DNA from: Chersky-806 sp036502405
GTDB taxonomy: Bacteria > Actinomycetota > Acidimicrobiia > IMCC26256 > JAENVU01
Direction: 5' to 3'
NCBI GenBank assembly: GCA_036502405.1
Contig: DASXYP010000105.1
Location: forward strand, 1-22,550
Length of the DNA stretch: 22,550 bases
Below, one piece after another: positions 12,879-19,643 of this stretch. The translations under genes and the position numbers were made by a program. Every line of letters starts with the position of its first letter. Position 1 is the first letter of the stretch. The notes under the pieces were generated by a model, which had not been told where the DNA came from, searched no databases, and saw only the letters and a list, made by a program, of their open reading frames with translations.

Positions 12879-14156
12879 TCAGCCGGAGCGCGGTACCTCG
12901 CTCCACGGCAGCTCCCGCGAGCTGTCCGGGTCCTTGGGGAGCCCGAGCACGCGCTCGCCGAGGATGTTGCGCATGATGTCCGACGTCCCGCCCTCGATCG
13001 TGTTGGCCTGCGCGCGCAGGAACCCGAACGCGACGGTCGCGTCGTCGTCGACCCGGATCGAACGCCCCGACCTCGTGGTCTTCGAGAGGTTGACGCCCTC
13101 CCACGCGACACCGTCGGGCCCCTCGAGGTCCAGGGCCAGCTTCTGCAGCCGCTGGTTGAACTCGGCCTGCATGAGCTTGGTGATCGAACCCTCGGGCCCG
13201 GCCTCCGCACCGCTCTTGCGCTTGTCCGCCGCCCGCTGGTTGTTCAACCGGATGAGCCGGCTCTCGATGTAGGCCTCCGCGAGCTGCTGGCGGGCCAGCG
13301 GATCGGTGATCCCGCGGTGGCGGTCGAGCAACCGGTCGATCGGGCTGCCGCCGACGGAGTCGCCACCGATCGAGCCCGCACCTGACAGCGAGATGCGCTC
13401 GTTCATGAGCGTCGTGATCGCGACCTTCCAGCCGTCGCCCTCGCGACCGAGCATCCAGTCGTTGCGCACGCGCGCGTCGTTGAAGAAGACCTCGTTGAAC
13501 TCCGCGTCGCCGGTGATCTGCACGAGTGGCCGCACCTCGACACCGGGCTGCTCCATGTCGACCACGAAGTACGAGAGACCTGCGTGCTTGGGCACGTCGG
13601 GGTTCGTGCGGCAGAGCAGCATCCCCCACTTGGAGAGGTGGGCGACGGTCGTCCAGACCTTCTGACCGTTCACGACCCACTCGTCGCCGTCACGCACGGC
13701 GCGCGTCGAGAGGCCGGCGACGTCCGAGCCGGCACCGGGCTCGCTGAACAGCTGGCACCAGATCTCCTGGTTGCAGGCGAGCGGCTTGAGGAGCCGGTGC
13801 TTCATCTCCTCGGTGCCCCACGCCATCACCGTCGGACCGCCCATCCCGATCCCGATGATGTTGTAGGGCCGCGGCACCTTGTAGTGGTTGAGCACCTCGT
13901 TCACGAACCGGGCGTCACCCGGCGAGAGCGACAAACCGGCGCCGTACTCCGCCGGCCAGGTCGGCGTCGCGTAGCCGGCCTCACCGAAGTCGACGCACCA
14001 CGCGGCGTAGTCGAGACCCGCGCGCAGCCGCGCCACGGCGTCTGCGTCGCCGGCGTCGACAGCTTCCATCCACCCGCCGGGCAGGTGCTCGGCCAGCCAC
14101 CGGCGGGTCATGTCGCGCAGGTCCTCGGCACTGCGGGTCGGGCTGTCGACGGCCAT
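12879..14156 (-). CDS. Acyl-CoA dehydrogenase (FadE-type)
   Basis: The 425-residue flavoprotein matches long-form actinobacterial FadE proteins. Segments in order are a helical N-terminal domain with YATPTWPAEYGAGLSLSP, the beta-domain with CQLFSEPGAGSDVAGLSTRA and GDEWVVNGQKVWTT (FAD and acyl-CoA binding), and the C-terminal helices ending in ANTIEGGTSDIMRNILGERVLGLP, which hold the glutamate usual for the catalytic position in this group. It would oxidise an acyl-CoA to the enoyl-CoA; chain type is not predictable. The start is secure: GGAGGT lies 5 nt before ATG 14156, with TACGCT (complement 14183-14188) as a likely -10. It heads the operon with the cyclase, Mca and SCP2-like genes. A possible operator lies in the divergent gap to the VanW gene. 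Confidence 0.9.
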   Translation of the reverse strand: MAVDSPTRSAEDLRDMTRRWLAEHLPGGWMEAVDAGDADAVARLRAGLDYAAWCVDFGEAGYATPTWPAEYGAGLSLSPGDARFVNEVLNHYKVPRPYNIIGIGMGGPTVMAWGTEEMKHRLLKPLACNQEIWCQLFSEPGAGSDVAGLSTRAVRDGDEWVVNGQKVWTTVAHLSKWGMLLCRTNPDVPKHAGLSYFVVDMEQPGVEVRPLVQITGDAEFNEVFFNDARVRNDWMLGREGDGWKVAITTLMNERISLSGAGSIGGDSVGGSPIDRLLDRHRGITDPLARQQLAEAYIESRLIRLNNQRAADKRKSGAEAGPEGSITKLMQAEFNQRLQKLALDLEGPDGVAWEGVNLSKTTRSGRSIRVDDDATVAFGFLRAQANTIEGGTSDIMRNILGERVLGLPKDPDSSRELPWSEVPRSG

Positions 14157-14182
14157 GCGGCACCTCCATGCGGGTCGGCGGG

Positions 14183-14188
14183 AGCGTA
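14183..14188 (-). promoter_or_regulatory. -10 hexamer TACGCT of the acyl-CoA dehydrogenase operon
   Basis: On minus, TACGCT would start transcription near 14176, leaving a leader of about 20 nt that contains the GGAGGT ribosome site. It is the likely promoter for the four-gene minus-strand cluster. Confidence 0.48.
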
Positions 14189-14195
14189 CCTGGGA

Positions 14196-14224
14196 CTGAC
14201 GCGACGGTCAGGTTGACCCTGACC
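14196..14224. promoter_or_regulatory. Candidate operator: 19-bp inverted repeat plus third half-site
   Basis: GGTCAGGTTGACCCTGACC (14206-14224) has perfect 7-bp arms around a 5-bp centre. A further CTGAC lies at 14196-14200. The pentamers CTGAC, GTCAG and CTGAC therefore start at 14196, 14207 and 14219, about one helical turn apart and alternating in direction. The array sits between the -10 of the dehydrogenase operon (14183-14188) and that of the VanW gene (14248-14253). This is where a TetR-like acyl-CoA-responsive repressor could bind. No regulator gene is in the window. Confidence 0.4.
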
Positions 14225-14247
14225 CGGGGCGCAGGCCGTCGGCCAGG

Positions 14248-14253
14248 TAATTT
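14248..14253 (+). promoter_or_regulatory. -10 hexamer TAATTT upstream of VanW gene
   Basis: TAATTT, unusually AT-rich for this DNA, ends 8 nt before TTG 14262 and 14 nt before GTG 14268. Either start would be leaderless or nearly so; a GTG start is more usual for such transcripts. No Shine-Dalgarno is present. Confidence 0.5.
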
Positions 14254-14261
14254 GTCGCGCC

Positions 14262-16130
14262 TTGAGCGTGGACAGCCCCTCAACCGCGGCGCGCCCGCGG
14301 TCGTCACTGCCGCCGCTCGACCCGCCGGGCCGAGCCGCGCTCAAGCGCGCCTGGAACAACCAGCGCATCACGGTGGTCGTGCTCGTCGTGGCGGGCGCAC
14401 TCCTGCTCGTCGTCGTGCTCGCGCTGGCTGAGCGCGTCTCGGAGAGCGGCCACGTGCTCTCGGGCGTCGTCGTCGGTGACGTGGACGTCAGCGGGATGTC
14501 CGAACAAGAGGCGTTCGCTGCGATCCAGCAGCGCGCGACCCAGCTCGACGGCGCACCCATCCACGTGCGCGCCGGCGCCACCGAGCTCGCGGTCGACCCG
14601 ACCGCGCTCAACCTGCACGTCGACGTGGCGGCCAGCGTGCGCGCGGCGCGCGAGGCCGGGCGCAGCCGCAACCCGGTGGACCAGCTCACCGGCACGGTGC
14701 TGCGCCGCTTCCGCTCCGACCACATCCCGTTCGTGGTGGACGTCGACCCCGGGCGCTTCGACGCCGTGCTCGACGCGTGGGTTGCCCAGACCGGGAAGGG
14801 CCTGGTCGACGGCGGTCTGCGCTTCGTGGGCACGCAAGTGGTCGAGATCCCCCCGAAGTCCGGCATCGGCATCCAGCGGGACGAGGCGAAGGCCCAGGTC
14901 CTCGACGCGCTGGGCCGGGGCGAGAGCGACGCCGGCAGCCTCACCATCGGCCCGACGACCCCTGCGGTCGACGAGCAGGATGTCGCCCGCGCCGCGGCGC
15001 GGGCCCGGGCGGTGCTCGCGCACCCGGTCACCGTCACGGTGAACGCCACGCCCCTCCTGCTCGCACCCGAGCAGGTCGCGCCGGCGCTGTCGACCGAGAT
15101 CGACCGGTCCAAGCTGGTGCTGAAGGCCGATCCGGCCAAGGTCCGGTTCGCGTTCGGCGGCCAGCTCGCGCCGCTCGAGACCGCGCCCAAGGACGCAGGG
15201 TTCGCGATCAACGGCACCGCGGTCTCCGTCGTCCCGGCGGTGACCGGAAAGCTCGTCGACATGGACTTCGTGTCGAAGCAGATCGCGACGGGGCACCACG
15301 CGTTCTTCGCGAAGATCGGCGAGGTGCAGCCGGCGCGCACCACCGAGTGGGCGCAGAAGCTCAACATCACGGAGCTCGTGTCGAGCTTCACGACCTACTA
15401 CACGCCGGGCCAGCCGCGGGTGACGAACATCCACCGGGCCGCGGACACGATCAACGGCACGATCGTCGCGCCGGGCGACACGTTCTCGTTGAACGCGGCG
15501 CTCGGGCAGCGCACCGCGGCGAAGGGCTACGTCGCCGCACCCCAGATCGGTGCCGACCTCGAGGACGAGGACGCGATCGGCGGTGGGGTGAGCCAGGTCT
15601 CGACCACGGTGTTCAACGCCACGTTCTTCGGCTGCTACCAGGACGTGACCCACACGGTGCACTCGCTCTACCTCTCCCGCTACCCGATGGGGCGTGAGGC
15701 GACCTTGCAGTACCCGTCGATCGACAACCAGTGGAAGAACGACTCCGCGTCGGGCGTGCTGATCCGCGCGTTCTACAGCTCGGGATCGATCACCGTCGCC
15801 TACTACGGCAACAAGGGTGGGCGGAGCTGCCGGGCCGAGGGTCCCCACATCCTGCAGACGCTGCCGGTCGAGACCGAGTACGTCGCCGACCCCTCGCTGC
15901 CCCCGGGCCAGACCAAGGCCCTGGAGCACGGCCAGCTCGGGTACGTCGTCGAGAACTTCCGGATCATCAGCACCCCCGGTCAACCCGACAAGCGCGAGCG
16001 CTACGTGGAGCGCTACTCGGCGACGAAGACGAAGATCGCCCAGGGCACCGGCGGCGCCCCCGCCGCGCCCGCCGCCCCTGCGACCCCGGCGCCGACGGCC
16101 GCCACGACCCCGACCGCCCCACCCGGCTGA
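14262..16130 (+). CDS. VanW-family membrane-anchored protein with peptidoglycan-binding-like domains
   Basis: The product is 622 residues from TTG 14262 (620 from GTG 14268). A cytoplasmic N-terminus of about 35 residues precedes one membrane helix (ITVVVLVVAGALLLVVVLALA, about 36-56), so the bulk is extracellular. Two regions, about 85-190 and 225-345, look like PG_binding_4 domains (the first opens with VVVGDVDVSGMSEQEAFAAI). The VanW domain follows from about 371 with ELVSSFTTYY, PGDTFSLNAALGQRTAAKGYVAAP and GGGVSQVSTTVFNATFFGC. The tail is rich in Ala, Pro and Thr (about 590-622), as in wall-spanning linkers. VanW itself has no settled biochemical role; this architecture is common in Gram-positive bacteria and points to cell-wall association. 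It is probably monocistronic. The exact start is uncertain, the family is not. Confidence 0.87.
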   Translation: MSVDSPSTAARPRSSLPPLDPPGRAALKRAWNNQRITVVVLVVAGALLLVVVLALAERVSESGHVLSGVVVGDVDVSGMSEQEAFAAIQQRATQLDGAPIHVRAGATELAVDPTALNLHVDVAASVRAAREAGRSRNPVDQLTGTVLRRFRSDHIPFVVDVDPGRFDAVLDAWVAQTGKGLVDGGLRFVGTQVVEIPPKSGIGIQRDEAKAQVLDALGRGESDAGSLTIGPTTPAVDEQDVARAAARARAVLAHPVTVTVNATPLLLAPEQVAPALSTEIDRSKLVLKADPAKVRFAFGGQLAPLETAPKDAGFAINGTAVSVVPAVTGKLVDMDFVSKQIATGHHAFFAKIGEVQPARTTEWAQKLNITELVSSFTTYYTPGQPRVTNIHRAADTINGTIVAPGDTFSLNAALGQRTAAKGYVAAPQIGADLEDEDAIGGGVSQVSTTVFNATFFGCYQDVTHTVHSLYLSRYPMGREATLQYPSIDNQWKNDSASGVLIRAFYSSGSITVAYYGNKGGRSCRAEGPHILQTLPVETEYVADPSLPPGQTKALEHGQLGYVVENFRIISTPGQPDKRERYVERYSATKTKIAQGTGGAPAAPAAPATPAPTAATTPTAPPG

Positions 16131-16142
16131 CCGTTCCGGGTA

Positions 16143-16175
16143 CGACCGAGCCCGCCGGCCCCGACGGCGCGGGTC
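16143..16175 (+). terminator. Possible GC-rich hairpin after VanW gene
   Basis: CGACC at 16143-16147 pairs with GGTCG at 16171-16175, and the inner CCCGCCG can pair imperfectly with CGGCGCGGG. It begins 12 nt after the VanW stop and has no T-tract. It is a weak candidate for a terminator between the VanW and CorA genes. Confidence 0.28.
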
Positions 16176-16237
16176 GCAGCGCGCGTTCGGTGCCGTTGTC
16201 ACGGCTCGCTGTCACCCTTCGGACCGGTCGGGATTTG

Positions 16238-16243
16238 TAGGCT
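16238..16243 (+). promoter_or_regulatory. -10 hexamer TAGGCT, leaderless start of CorA gene
   Basis: TAGGCT ends 8 nt before ATG 16252, with no Shine-Dalgarno in between, consistent with transcription starting at the start codon or a base or two before it. Confidence 0.52.
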
Positions 16244-16251
16244 GCATCCCG

Positions 16252-17232
16252 ATGATCGAAGCCCGGCGCTTCACTGCGGGCGTCGCCGAGAGCGAGCCCG
16301 TCGACGTCGACCAGCTCGGCGAGGCCCGGCGGGGCACCGGCACGCTGCTCGTCGTCGAGGTCGTGGACTTCGGCGAGGACGAGCTGACCTTGCTCGCCAA
16401 GGCGCTCCCGATCCACCCGCTCGCGCTCGAGGACCTGCGCAGCTCCAACCAGCGCACGAAGCTCGAGCGCTACGGCGACCACTGGCACGTGGCCGTGCAC
16501 GCCGTCGAGGTGAAGGACGCAAGGATCGTCGTGAAGGAGGTCGACGTCGTGTTCGGGCAGGACTGGCTGCTCGCCGTACGCCAGCCGGTCGAGGACGAGA
16601 CGCCGATGGACTTCACCGAGGTCGAGCGCCGTTTCGAGCGGGGTCGGCTCGAGTGTCGCGACGACGACCTCGGGGTCGCGCTCTGGGCCGTGCTCGACGT
16701 GATCGTGGACGGCTACTTCAGCATCACCGAGCTCGTCGACGAGCGGCTCGACGACATCGAGGAGATCGTCTTCGGCAACGAGCAGCACGACGCGATCCCC
16801 CAGGAGGTGTTCACCCTGCGCCGGGGTCTGGTCCGGTTCCGGCGGGCGGCGTCACCGCTGCGCGAGGTCATCGGCATGCTGCTCCGGCGCGAGGTGGACT
16901 GGATCGGGCCCGACTCGGTCGTGCTGCTCCAGGACGTCTACGACCACTCGCTGCGCATCGCCGACCTGATCGAGTCGCAGCGCGACCTCCTCACGGGCCT
17001 GCTCGAAGCGCACCTCGCGGTCGTGTCGAACCGCATGAACGACGTCATGAAGAAGACCTCGAGCTACGGCGCGATCCTGCTCGTCTCCACGCTCATCGCC
17101 GGCATCTACGGCATGAACTTCAAATACATCCCCGAGCTGCGCCTCCACTTCGGGTACTTCTACGCGCTCGGTTTCATGGCGATCGCGACGGCGCTGCTCT
17201 GGTTCCGGTTCAAGAAGCGGGGCTGGTTGTAG
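16252..17232 (+). CDS. corA: CorA-family divalent cation transporter
   Basis: The 326-residue protein has the CorA plan: a cytoplasmic alpha/beta N-terminal domain, a long helical stalk (about 170-265, with LVDERLDDIEEIVF and LHFRR-like segments) and two C-terminal membrane helices. The selectivity motif Gly-Met-Asn is at 287-289, in AGIYGMNF at the end of the first helix. The second helix (about 301-317) ends in the basic tail KKRGWL. Such proteins form pentameric channels for magnesium, cobalt or nickel in the cytoplasmic membrane; the metal is not certain. ATG 16252 fits the leaderless -10 hexamer upstream. Its last 23 bp overlap the end of the convergent P-type ATPase gene, so the two transcripts must overlap in antisense at their 3' ends. 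Confidence 0.9.
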   Translation: MIEARRFTAGVAESEPVDVDQLGEARRGTGTLLVVEVVDFGEDELTLLAKALPIHPLALEDLRSSNQRTKLERYGDHWHVAVHAVEVKDARIVVKEVDVVFGQDWLLAVRQPVEDETPMDFTEVERRFERGRLECRDDDLGVALWAVLDVIVDGYFSITELVDERLDDIEEIVFGNEQHDAIPQEVFTLRRGLVRFRRAASPLREVIGMLLRREVDWIGPDSVVLLQDVYDHSLRIADLIESQRDLLTGLLEAHLAVVSNRMNDVMKKTSSYGAILLVSTLIAGIYGMNFKYIPELRLHFGYFYALGFMAIATALLWFRFKKRGWL

Positions 17233-19618
17233 CTCCCGCATCCGGGGCGACCATCCGGCGACGCACGGTGCGGGTGACGATCTCGAGCGCGACACACCCG
17301 ACCACGGCGATCGCCAGACCCGTCGCGACGATGTCCGCGTCCGGAAGGCTGAGCTTGAAGAAGTCGCGGATCGGCGGGATGACCAGCGCGCCGAGGAACG
17401 CGCCGATCATCGCGAGCAGCAGGACCAGCCGGTAGCGCGTGAACGGGCGGGCGAGCAGGCTCAGCACGTAGAGCCCGAGGACCATGAGCACGACGGTCGC
17501 GGTCGTCCGCGCGTCGCGCGTCCCGACCCCTTCGGTGCGCGCGATCGCGTAGATCACGACCACTGCGGTTCCGACGATCACTCCCGCCGGGATCGCGAAC
17601 CGCATGACCCTCCGCAGGAAGCCCGGCAGGTAGCGCTGGGTGTTCGGTGCGAGCGCGAGGAAGAACGCCGGGATGCCGATCGTGAGCCCGTTGACGATCG
17701 TCGATTGGCGGGGCAGGAACGGATACGGCCACCCCACGAACACCGTCACGATCGCCAGGAGCGCCGCGTACGTCGTCTTGGTCAGGAACAGGTTCGAGAC
17801 CCGCTCGATGTTCGCGATCACCCGACGGCCCTCGGCGACGACCCCCGGCAGCGTCGAAAACTCGCTGTCGAGCAGGACGAGCTGCGCTACCGCGCGCGTC
17901 GCTGCGGCCCCCGAACCCATCGCGACGCCGATGTCCGCGTCCTTCAGCGCGAGCGCGTCGTTGACCCCGTCGCCCGTCATCGCGACGACGTGGCCGCGCG
18001 ATTGCAGCGCCTTGACCATCGCCCGCTTCTGCTGCGGCGTCACGCGGCCGAACACCGTGTTCCCGTCGAGGACGGCGGCGAGCTCCTCGAGGTCCTCGGG
18101 CAGCTCGCGGGCGTCGACCGGCTCCCCCACGTCCGGCAGCCCGACCCGCCGGGCCACTGCGCCCACGGTCCGGGGGTTGTCACCCGAGATCACCTTGAGC
18201 GCGACGCCCTGCTGGCGGAAGTAGTCGAGCGTCTCGGCCGCATCTGCTCGGACCTTCTCCTTCAGGAGCACGAGCGCCACTGGTCGCAATGCCGACGGCA
18301 GCTGCTCACCGGCCAGCGCGTCGCCCCGGGCGAGGAGCAGCACCCGGTTGCCGGTCGCGGCCAGCTCGTCGGCCTGCCGGCGGACCGCGTGGGTGCCGTC
18401 GAGCCAGACCATCTCGGGGGCGCCCAGGACCCAGACGCCGTGGTCGCCGTAGCTCGCGGCGCTCCACTTCCGGGCCGACGAGAACGCGACGACCGCATCA
18501 CGGGACCAGGCCTCCGGGGCGGGGAACGCGTTCGCGATCGCGTCCTGTGTGGCGTTGCCGCCCTCGTCGTTGCTCATCGCGCCGAGCGCCGCGGCGAGCT
18601 CGCCCTGGTCCATCGCCGGGTCGAGCACCTCGAGGCGGTCGAACTCGACGATCCCCTCCGTGAGCGTTCCCGTCTTGTCGAGGCACACGACGTCGACGCG
18701 GGCCAGGCCTTCGACCGCCGGCAGCTCCTGCACCAGCACCCGACGCCGCGCGAGGACGACCGCGGCGAGACCGAACGAGATGCTCGTGAGCAGCACCAGC
18801 CCTTCGGGCACCATCAGCACCACGCCCGCGACCGCGCCGGTCACCGCGGCGGAGACGCCCTGGTGCTGGAGGCCGCGCAGGAAGAGCAGCGGTCCGACGA
18901 CCAGCAGGATCCAGGTGACGAGCTTGAGGATCTCGTTGATCCCGGTGACGAGCTCGGAGTGGGTCACGGTGAAGCGACGAGCCTCGGCCGCGAGCTTGCG
19001 GGCGTAGGCGTCCTCCCCGACCGCGGTGGCCTGGCACCGCCCGGTCCCGGCGATGACGATCGCCCCGGACAGGACCGGGTCGCCCGGGTGCTTCGCAATC
19101 GGCTCGGACTCGCCGGTCAGCAGCGACTCGTCGAGCTCGAGCCCGTCCGACGTGTGCACCCGGCCGTCGGCCGGGACCTGGTCACCGGACCGCAGCTCGA
19201 GGAGGTCGTCGAGCACGATGTCGTCGACCGGGACCTCGATCACCGCACCGTCGCGCACCACCCGGCCCATCGGCGCGCTGAGCACCGCGAGCCGGTCGAG
19301 GGTGCGCTTCGCGCGGTACTCCTGCACGATGCCGATGAGCGCGTTCCCGATGAGGACGAATCCGAACAACCCGTCTGCCGGTGACCCGAACACGAGGATC
19401 AGCACCAGCATCGTGCCGAGGATCGCGTTGAACCGGGTGAACACGTTGGCCCGGACGATCTGCGTCAGGGTGCGGCTGGTGCGGACCCCGCTGGCGTTCG
19501 TCAGCCCACGCGCGACGCGGTCGTCGACCTCGGTCCGGGTGAGCCCGGTCGGCGGAGTCTCGGACCGCTCGACCGGCTCGGGCGGCGTGGCCGCCGCGGG
19601 AGAAGGCGTCAGGGCCAC
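17210..19618 (-). CDS. Cation-translocating P-type ATPase, CtpE-like
   Basis: This 802-residue pump has all the core P-type motifs: the actuator loop LLTGES (TGES 168-171), the phosphorylation site CLDKTGTLTEG with Asp314, and the hinge motif TGDGVNDALALKDADIG. The fourth membrane helix reads VVLMVPEGLVLLTSISF, with Pro-Glu-Gly-Leu at 271-274. With NVFTRFNAILG near the start and six further hydrophobic helices after the hinge, it resembles mycobacterial CtpE, a calcium-uptake ATPase. No heavy-metal-binding domain or CPC motif is present, so copper or zinc export is unlikely. The N-terminal 25 residues are Pro/Glu-rich. The start is GTG 19618, 6 nt after a TAGCGT hexamer. It converges with CorA (23-bp overlap) and diverges from the acetyltransferase fusion. 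The cation is inferred, not shown. Confidence 0.87.
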   Translation of the reverse strand: MALTPSPAAATPPEPVERSETPPTGLTRTEVDDRVARGLTNASGVRTSRTLTQIVRANVFTRFNAILGTMLVLILVFGSPADGLFGFVLIGNALIGIVQEYRAKRTLDRLAVLSAPMGRVVRDGAVIEVPVDDIVLDDLLELRSGDQVPADGRVHTSDGLELDESLLTGESEPIAKHPGDPVLSGAIVIAGTGRCQATAVGEDAYARKLAAEARRFTVTHSELVTGINEILKLVTWILLVVGPLLFLRGLQHQGVSAAVTGAVAGVVLMVPEGLVLLTSISFGLAAVVLARRRVLVQELPAVEGLARVDVVCLDKTGTLTEGIVEFDRLEVLDPAMDQGELAAALGAMSNDEGGNATQDAIANAFPAPEAWSRDAVVAFSSARKWSAASYGDHGVWVLGAPEMVWLDGTHAVRRQADELAATGNRVLLLARGDALAGEQLPSALRPVALVLLKEKVRADAAETLDYFRQQGVALKVISGDNPRTVGAVARRVGLPDVGEPVDARELPEDLEELAAVLDGNTVFGRVTPQQKRAMVKALQSRGHVVAMTGDGVNDALALKDADIGVAMGSGAAATRAVAQLVLLDSEFSTLPGVVAEGRRVIANIERVSNLFLTKTTYAALLAIVTVFVGWPYPFLPRQSTIVNGLTIGIPAFFLALAPNTQRYLPGFLRRVMRFAIPAGVIVGTAVVVIYAIARTEGVGTRDARTTATVVLMVLGLYVLSLLARPFTRYRLVLLLAMIGAFLGALVIPPIRDFFKLSLPDADIVATGLAIAVVGCVALEIVTRTVRRRMVAPDAGATTSPAS

Positions 19619-19624
19619 GGCGTG

Positions 19625-19630
19625 ACGCTA
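19625..19630 (-). promoter_or_regulatory. -10 hexamer TAGCGT, leaderless start of P-type ATPase
   Basis: On minus, TAGCGT ends 6 nt before GTG 19618, with no Shine-Dalgarno. It shares bases 19629-19630 with the -10 hexamer of the divergent gene. Confidence 0.58.
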
Positions 19631-19634
19631 CCCT
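19629..19634 (+). promoter_or_regulatory. -10 hexamer TACCCT, leaderless start of GNAT/synthetase fusion
   Basis: TACCCT ends 9 nt before GTG 19644. It overlaps the oppositely oriented hexamer of the ATPase gene by two bases, so two RNA polymerases could not both open this site. A GGAGG lies downstream of the start, not upstream of it. Confidence 0.55.
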
Positions 19635-19643
19635 CGGCCGCTG

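Noticed and set aside
11042..12976. A 644-codon plus-strand open frame opposite mca and the cyclase
   Set aside because: The opposite strand encodes Mca and the adenylate cyclase with intact catalytic motifs; this frame is a compositional shadow.
14304..16202. A 632-codon minus-strand open frame opposite the VanW gene
   Set aside because: Low-complexity Arg/Gly/His/Asp sequence without motifs, antisense to a well-defined VanW protein.
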